From: Saltatorellus ferox
GTDB lineage: Bacteria; Planctomycetota; UBA1135; GCA-002686595
Length of the DNA: 64,000 nt
Direction of reading: 5' to 3'
Assembly: GCA_007751475.1 (NCBI GenBank)
Contig: CP036434.1
Coordinates: forward strand, 4,531,524 to 4,595,523
Each line of letters begins with the position of its first letter. Positions within the stretch are counted from its first letter, which is position 1. Positions 59,359 through 64,000 of this stretch are shown here, in pieces. The notes under the pieces are model-generated. The model saw only the letters and a list, made by a program, of their open reading frames with translations, did no database searches and was not told the origin of the DNA. Position numbers and translations under genes: made by a program.

Positions 59359-60456
59359 TCAGCGGCGCGAGAAGTGAACCGCCGTGAAGCGCGACGTGCT
59401 TCGCGAACGGCCGAGGACGTATTCGAGATCGACTGCCCCCCCTTGGCTGTCGCGGTACCAGTACTGAAAGTGCCAGGTCTCGCCCACGTCCAGGCTCGCA
59501 GCCGCAGGGAGCGAGCCGAACGGCATCGGCTGCACCACCGTCCCTCCGAGTCCCGCGGTCTGGACGAAGCTGGTGAGCCGGAAGATCTGCCCGCCCAGGC
59601 AGAGTCTCCCCGCGCTACCGCCGAAGCCTGGCACGTTGCCGACCGTTTCGCCGAAGAGGTAGTAGCGGAGAGAATGCGGCGGCAGGAACTCCGTCTGGAG
59701 CACGAGCGACTGGGCAGCGATGCGGTTGTTGCCGCCGATGTTCGTCTCTGCCATGGCGCCGCTCGAGTTCACACTTGACAGGCAGTAGGTCCCACCCGCC
59801 GCGCGCGTTCCGACCGAGCGGTCTCGCAGGTAGACATCGGTAGACGATCCGGGGACGGAGACGACGTTGGCCGCGTCGGCCGAGAGGTCCGGTGTCTCCG
59901 ACGTGCCATTGGAGAGAGCGCCGTTCGTGCCCTGGCTCACGAGCGAGACGGACCCGGTCGATCGGCAATACAGAAAGATGTCCTGCAGTCCATTGGTATC
60001 TCCCGGCACGAGATCGGACGCCGTGCTCTGGAACGTCACCGCCAGGCCGTTCTCGTCCATCGAAGGCCACGTCGACGCTCCGTTCCCTGGCGCACCCTGG
60101 GCGGTACGCGAAACGAGCCAGGTCGTGCCATGGACGACGTCGCGGACGAAGACATCGGGGGAACCGTTCACGTCGCCGGGGACGAGGTTGTTCGCGTCGC
60201 TGCTGAACGCGATGAACCGCCCGCTGTCGGAGACGGCGATCTCGCGGCCGGGCCCGAATCCTGAGCCGCCGGATCCGGGGATACCGGTGCTGTCCACCGA
60301 GACGCGCTCGGTGGTGGCCACGGGGCACTGTCGTGGCGGAGCGGCTGACGCCGTGGAGGAACCGGAGGCCGACAACCAGGCGAGAATGGCCAGGGCGGCC
60401 GCCCTGCGGCGGGTGAGGGTCGAGGAGATCTCGAGAAATGGCGTGAGGAGCTTCAT
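59359..60456 (-). CDS. Secreted PD40/TolB-like repeat protein with shared C-terminal domain
   Basis: 365 residues. A twin-Arg-containing signal (TLTRRRAAALAILAWLSASGSSTASA) precedes propeller-type repeats IAVSDSGRFIAFSSDANNLVPGDVNGSPDVFVRDVVHGTTWLVS and MDENGLAVTFQSTASDLVPGDTNGLQDIFLYCRSTGSVSLVS, characteristic of WD40-like PD40 modules. The final ~130 residues are the shared domain (NRIAAQSLVLQTEFLPPHSLRYYLFGE...GRLCLGGQIFRL...VGETWHFQYWYRD). Only about three blades are present, fewer than a closed propeller needs, so it may pair with itself or be shortened. Confidence 0.8.
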   Translation of the reverse strand: MKLLTPFLEISSTLTRRRAAALAILAWLSASGSSTASAAPPRQCPVATTERVSVDSTGIPGSGGSGFGPGREIAVSDSGRFIAFSSDANNLVPGDVNGSPDVFVRDVVHGTTWLVSRTAQGAPGNGASTWPSMDENGLAVTFQSTASDLVPGDTNGLQDIFLYCRSTGSVSLVSQGTNGALSNGTSETPDLSADAANVVSVPGSSTDVYLRDRSVGTRAAGGTYCLSSVNSSGAMAETNIGGNNRIAAQSLVLQTEFLPPHSLRYYLFGETVGNVPGFGGSAGRLCLGGQIFRLTSFVQTAGLGGTVVQPMPFGSLPAAASLDVGETWHFQYWYRDSQGGAVDLEYVLGRSRSTSRFTAVHFSRR

Positions 60457-60544
60457 GGGCCCCCCATGCGGGACCGTCGCGTGGCGTCACGCGGGATCGG
60501 GAAGAAATCGCCAGCCGGGGCCGGGCCCGCCGGGTTCATGGCAC

Positions 60545-60655
60545 GCGGCATTCCGTACCCGCTCCGGGCCATGGCGCCATGACCGAGAGCGGCCTCTCCG
60601 GTGAGCCGAACTCGCTCGATTTCCCCCTCCCCGAACGGCACCCACGGTCTGCGGT
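60545..60655 (-). mobile_element. Decayed IS91-like terminus fragment
   Basis: The stretch around GGTGAGCCGAACTCGCTCGATTT (split here for length) lines up with GCTGAGCCGAACTCGCCCGA in the four good copies, and flanking bases keep partial similarity over about 100 bp. The outer GGATAGG end is missing. It lies in the 275-bp gap between two secreted-protein genes; the rest of that gap is empty. Confidence 0.5.
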
Positions 60656-60731
60656 TCCTCGCGCTCAGGTAGCGCGCAGCGTCAGGAATCCGAGGCGAGC
60701 GAGGACGAGGGCGGGCGTTGAGGGCGGCGAT

Positions 60732-62291
60732 TCACGGTGTGATCGTGACGCCCACGACGTTCGACAGATTGGAAGCCATCGCGGGGACCGCGTCTCGGTA
60801 CCACGCTTGAAAGCGCCAGGTGTCACCTACGATGGCGGCTGCGGGGCCTCCTGGCCGAGGCAGTTGCGTGAGATCGAGGGCGAGCGACGCCACTCCGATC
60901 GAACTCGCGCTGAAGACGTCGTCTCCATGGCGGCCGATGGCGCCGCCCAGGCAAAGAATGCCGAGGCTGCCACCGGGGTTGATGACGAAGCCCGGATCCT
61001 GCGAGTTCAGGAAGTACCCGGGCGCGCCGACCGGCAATCGATAGACGAACAGCTCCACGCGGTTGTCCCCGAGGCTGGTGGAGCCCGTTGCCTCGATCCA
61101 GGCGTCGGCACCTGTCGAGTTGGGCACGGCCACCCCGCACTCGTTCGTACCGATGGAGGCCTGCCAGCCGTCGTAGAAATGCATCGCGGCCGCCAGGCGA
61201 ATCTCGACGCCGGAGAGCTGGCTGTCGTAGAGCGGGACGGACTCCATGGCACCCAGGAACTTGTCGTCTCCGTCGAGGTCCATGAGATGGCGAATCTGCG
61301 TGGGCGCTGACCCGACCAGGAGATAGAGGGACCCATCGTCGAGGGGGAGCGCCGTCCAGCCGATCTCCTGGCCCGCGGGAAGCGAATGAACGGGCACGAA
61401 CTCATCGGGCGTGCTGGACCCCGCGCTGACGTAGCCATCCCCGTCCACATCACGCAGCCGCCAGGTCAGCCCTGTTCCCCAGTCCTGCAAGACGAAGCGG
61501 TCCTGAGAGTCCACCGCAAGACTCCAGGGGAAAGACGTCGCCGACGAGCCGCTCAGCGCCAGGGAGCGGAACGTGGTGACCTCGGCGCCGTTCTCGATAA
61601 CGCCGGAGCCATTGAGGTCCACGAGTCGATAGACACCTGGTGGGCGCGCATCGGTGGTGCATGCATCCGTGTAGTAGATGACCCCATCGGGGCCGCGTAC
61701 GACAGAGGTGGGAATCGAGTCACCGACGCTCCCGTTCGGGGAAGGCGGCAGGTAGTAGTAGAGCTGTTCGCCGGGATCCAAGGCGTCGCCATCGCCGTTC
61801 CAGTCGTCCAGGCGAACGATCGCGTCGCGACCTCCCGTCAACGAGTCGGCGGTGGCGATCCACACCGTCGCCTCGTTCTCCACCCACACGCCGCGCGCCG
61901 AATGGAGCTCGACGGCTCCCCCGTTGGCAAGGCTCCCGTCGTACCAGAGCGTGGCCTCGCCGGCATCCTGGGCATCACCGTCCCCGTCGAGATCCCGCAG
62001 CCGAAGGACGTGATCCTCCACGGTGTCCGTGAGCCAGACGGTCTGGTCTTCCGAGACCGTCAGGCCCGCGCAATTCGAGAGTCGCAGGGCGCCGCTCTGC
62101 CCGTCGTAGAAGGGTGCCACTTCGTCGGAACCCGCGTAGAGGCCGTCGGCGTCGAGGTCACGAACGATCCAGATCACGTCGCGATCGATGTCCGAGACCA
62201 GGCACGATGGGGCGCGCTGGGCGCGCAGCTCGGCCTGAAGGGCCAGAGCACCCAGCACGAGCACCACGGCCGCTCGGCGGCGCGCTACCAC
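60732..62291 (-). CDS. Secreted calcium-loop propeller-like protein with shared C-terminal domain
   Basis: 519 residues from GTG 62291. Signal MVARRRAAVVLVLGALALQAELRA; then repeated units with Asp-rich calcium-type loops: IVRDLDADGLYAGSDE, LRLRDLDGDGDAQDAGE, VRLDDWNGDGDALDPGE, YRLVDLNGSGVIENGAE, WRLRDVDGDGYVSAGSS, RHLMDLDGDDKFLGAME, about 55-70 residues apart, interleaved with NHL-like strands (GLTVSEDQTVWLTDT, GPDGVIYYTD, AVDSQDRFVLQD). The shared C-terminal domain follows (CGVAVPNSTGADAWI...GILCLGGAIGRHG...VGDTWRFQAWYRDAVPAMASNLSNVVGVTI). It overlaps the upstream beta-helix gene by 7 nt and is probably co-translated with it. Confidence 0.85.
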   Translation of the reverse strand: MVARRRAAVVLVLGALALQAELRAQRAPSCLVSDIDRDVIWIVRDLDADGLYAGSDEVAPFYDGQSGALRLSNCAGLTVSEDQTVWLTDTVEDHVLRLRDLDGDGDAQDAGEATLWYDGSLANGGAVELHSARGVWVENEATVWIATADSLTGGRDAIVRLDDWNGDGDALDPGEQLYYYLPPSPNGSVGDSIPTSVVRGPDGVIYYTDACTTDARPPGVYRLVDLNGSGVIENGAEVTTFRSLALSGSSATSFPWSLAVDSQDRFVLQDWGTGLTWRLRDVDGDGYVSAGSSTPDEFVPVHSLPAGQEIGWTALPLDDGSLYLLVGSAPTQIRHLMDLDGDDKFLGAMESVPLYDSQLSGVEIRLAAAMHFYDGWQASIGTNECGVAVPNSTGADAWIEATGSTSLGDNRVELFVYRLPVGAPGYFLNSQDPGFVINPGGSLGILCLGGAIGRHGDDVFSASSIGVASLALDLTQLPRPGGPAAAIVGDTWRFQAWYRDAVPAMASNLSNVVGVTITP

Positions 62292-63436
62292 GCCTGCACC
62301 CCGGCGCCACGAACGGCCAGTAGATCGCCGGGCGCACAGCGAGCCACGCCGGCGCCATCCACCAGGATCACCTGGAGCGGTATGTGCTCGGCCGTGCCAT
62401 CCGCCGCCATCCTCGCACCGAGCGTCGCCGTGAGAACTCCGCCCGGAGGCAGCGTACCAAGACGCACTCGCCTGCTCGAATGGGTCACCTGAAGAACGCC
62501 CGTCACGGAGGAGATCGGATCGAACGTCATCCGTCCGTCGAGGAGCGCGAAGGCCGTGTCCCCGGGTGCACCCGTGAGGCGGACCTGGATCGGTTCACCG
62601 GACGCAACGCTACCCGGGAACACCGCGCGACGCGCCGTGTCCGGCAAGACCGTCGCCGTTCCCACCGATGCCCCCGGACTGACCAGCAGGGTGTCCACGA
62701 GCGTCAGGTCGACGCCTGGTCCCACGCGGTACGCGCCTGCGTCCAAGCCGTTGGAGCAAGCACCGTTCCCACCGCCGATCCCACCCGAGCCTCCGATCAG
62801 ATCGGTCGACTGTACCCGCACCAGGCTCACGCCCTGTGCGTCCATCGCGAACTTTCCCGCTTCGCCGTCGGTGCAGCACGAAGTGCAGATGCCGCCACCC
62901 GTCTGGCCATCCTGGCCATGGGTGCCACGGAGGACGCAGTCCTCGAGGATGACGTTGGAGTCCAGAATCCCGATCGCTCCGTCGAGTCCGTGGCCGAGGG
63001 CCGCGTAGCCGGACAGCATGACCCGTCGGATCGTGACGGAGGCACTATCGACGACCATGGCCCGGTCCGCGGTCGCGTCCGAGACGATCACGTCGCCAGC
63101 GCAGCTCTCCACGCTCAGCCTGAACCGCACGGACAGGCCACGGACCACGAAGCGGCTGCCCGCAGGAAGATGGCTCAGCGTCACCTGGTAGGGCTGCCAT
63201 AGCCCAACGTCGTCGTTGATGATCACGACGCCCTTCCCATCGAAGGACAGGAAGTTGCCACCGAGCGGCCGGAACGTCACGTGAAGAACGTCGCCGTCGG
63301 CCGCCGCCGTGTAGGCCGCCTCGATCGACGTGAAGTCACCCGATCCATCCCCCGCGATGGTCCATACGTCGCCGGCGAGCAGGGGCGGAGCGGCGAAGAG
63401 GAGCAGAGGACCTGCGAAGGCTCTACGGAGGTTCAT
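62285..63436 (-). CDS. Secreted parallel beta-helix protein, paralogue of the one at 42607
   Basis: 383 residues from ATG 63436, preceded by AGGA. Signal NLRRAFAGPLLLFAAPPLLAG, then DVWTIAGDGSGDFTSIEAAYTAAADGDVLHVTFRP, the same opening as the 42607 protein (FTSIEAAxxxAxDGDVLHV). Short rungs (FVVRGLSVRFRLSVESCAGDVIVSDATADRAMVVDSASVTIRRVMLSG; VILEDCVLRGTHGQDG) and a CTSCCTDG cysteine cluster follow; the ending GDTAFALLDGRMTF...VILVDGAGVARC parallels the paralogue's. Structural or adhesive role suspected. Confidence 0.8.
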   Translation of the reverse strand: MNLRRAFAGPLLLFAAPPLLAGDVWTIAGDGSGDFTSIEAAYTAAADGDVLHVTFRPLGGNFLSFDGKGVVIINDDVGLWQPYQVTLSHLPAGSRFVVRGLSVRFRLSVESCAGDVIVSDATADRAMVVDSASVTIRRVMLSGYAALGHGLDGAIGILDSNVILEDCVLRGTHGQDGQTGGGICTSCCTDGEAGKFAMDAQGVSLVRVQSTDLIGGSGGIGGGNGACSNGLDAGAYRVGPGVDLTLVDTLLVSPGASVGTATVLPDTARRAVFPGSVASGEPIQVRLTGAPGDTAFALLDGRMTFDPISSVTGVLQVTHSSRRVRLGTLPPGGVLTATLGARMAADGTAEHIPLQVILVDGAGVARCAPGDLLAVRGAGVQAW

Positions 63437-63852
63437 GATCATCCTGTGTGGCCGCTGGGCCATGGAAGTGGACGGGGGAAAGGATCGCGACAGGTCGCGC
63501 CGCTCGGCTCGCGGTGCGAGAAGGAGATCCCGTGCGACTCACTCCGTCACCGACATTCGAGCAGTCCGTTGAAACACATCGATCCGCGGAAGCGAGGAGC
63601 GTGGAGGACGTTGCGCACTGATGAATTCGCGCCGATGCTGCCCGAATCGCCATACATATCGATTCGCACCCACGTGACCGCGAATCCCCCACAGGGCCGC
63701 CGCGCTCCTCCAACCCTCCGCTCTCGCGCCTCCCTCGGTAGCATCGATAGCGGACCAGCCGACCGACCTCAGCCGAGTCCGAGCCTACCCATGGATTCCC
63801 CCAGGGACCCCGGATTTCTGCCAGGCGCCGATGCCAAGATCCGCGACGGAAC
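63437..63852. other. Upstream region of the beta-helix gene, with a possible interrupted gene start
   Basis: No complete gene. An ATG at 63791 on the plus strand starts a frame MDSPRDPGFLPGADAKIRDGT that runs into the IS91-like end at 63853 and stays open to the window edge; it could be the first 20 codons of a disrupted gene, but no ribosome-binding site or family similarity supports it. Confidence 0.35.
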
Positions 63853-64000
63853 GGATAGGAACTCCAAGCGGTGTGTCGACACGCCAGTCACCGTATCCTG
63901 GAGCCCGATTCACCGCTACCCCCATCCTCACCGGCCACGCGGGAGCGCCCGGGCAGCCATCGGGCTCTTCGCTGAGCCGAACTCGCCCGATTTCGCCCCC
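63853..64000 (-). mobile_element. IS91-like terminus, continues beyond the window
   Basis: Begins after GAAC (63849-63852) with GGATAGGAACTCCAAGCGGT and is nearly identical to the copies at 47383, 50223 and 53557 for all 148 visible bases. The transposase, if present, lies outside. Confidence 0.9.

Overview
The window looks like a chromosome segment of a high-GC member of the Planctomycetota. The pointers are a paired DUF1592/DUF1588 cytochrome and Tat-exported DUF1552 protein, a DUF1844 protein, a Lys/Ala-rich histone H1-like protein, an HU protein with a long low-complexity tail, and at least six secreted repeat proteins sharing one C-terminal domain (Cys near PNSTG ... LCLGG.IGR ... TW.FQAWYRD ... 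SNF). The phylum call is inferred from family content; no rRNA or tRNA gene was found to confirm it.

Region 1 (1-32684) is dense, mostly intact core genome. It holds a DUF1844 fragment, glutaryl-CoA dehydrogenase, metG, a frameshifted H1-like gene, a five-gene operon of two roadblock/LC7 proteins, an MglA-like GTPase with a disordered tail and C-terminal membrane anchor, a TPR protein and a membrane coiled-coil protein (4397-8610), a giant Ig-like lipoprotein, a patatin fused to a 4Fe-4S ferredoxin domain, the DUF1552/DUF1592 pair, mutS2, a GT-C type glycosyltransferase, a trans-sulfuration enzyme, an HU protein, dtd with two lipoproteins, trpS, a WPFF-repeat lipoprotein and a complete mlaE-mlaF-mlaD lipid-transport operon.

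Region 2 (32685-42600) is a repeat and IS graveyard. Two families of short repeats bounded by CTAG (R1: 87 bp single unit or 167 bp palindromic unit; R2: 216 bp with long terminal inverted repeats) lie next to fragments of an IS91-like transposase, an IS3-type integrase remnant, a complete IS256-family element that cut off an FtsX-like permease gene, and a frameshifted SnoaL-like gene. Secreted proteins and lipoproteins are interspersed.

Region 3 (42600-64000) is an array of large secreted proteins (beta-helix, FG-GAP, PD40-like, calcium-loop propeller) broken up by at least five copies of the same IS91-like terminus of about 250 bp. Two transposase-bearing copies (50223-51322 and 53557-54762) flank a 2.2 kb block (NmrA-like reductase, DUF2231, DUF2218, monooxygenase-like lipoprotein) that resembles cargo moved by one-ended rolling-circle transposition. 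To its right are a truncated NhaP2-like antiporter C-terminus, a 1.15 kb non-coding nest of inverted repeats with 20-bp palindromes, and an IS110-family element with a plausible bridge-RNA leader.

The strongest candidates for undescribed biology are the tail-anchored GTPase/roadblock operon, the patatin-ferredoxin fusion, the CTAG-bounded repeats, the 55-56 kb inverted-repeat structure, and the shared C-terminal domain of the secretome.
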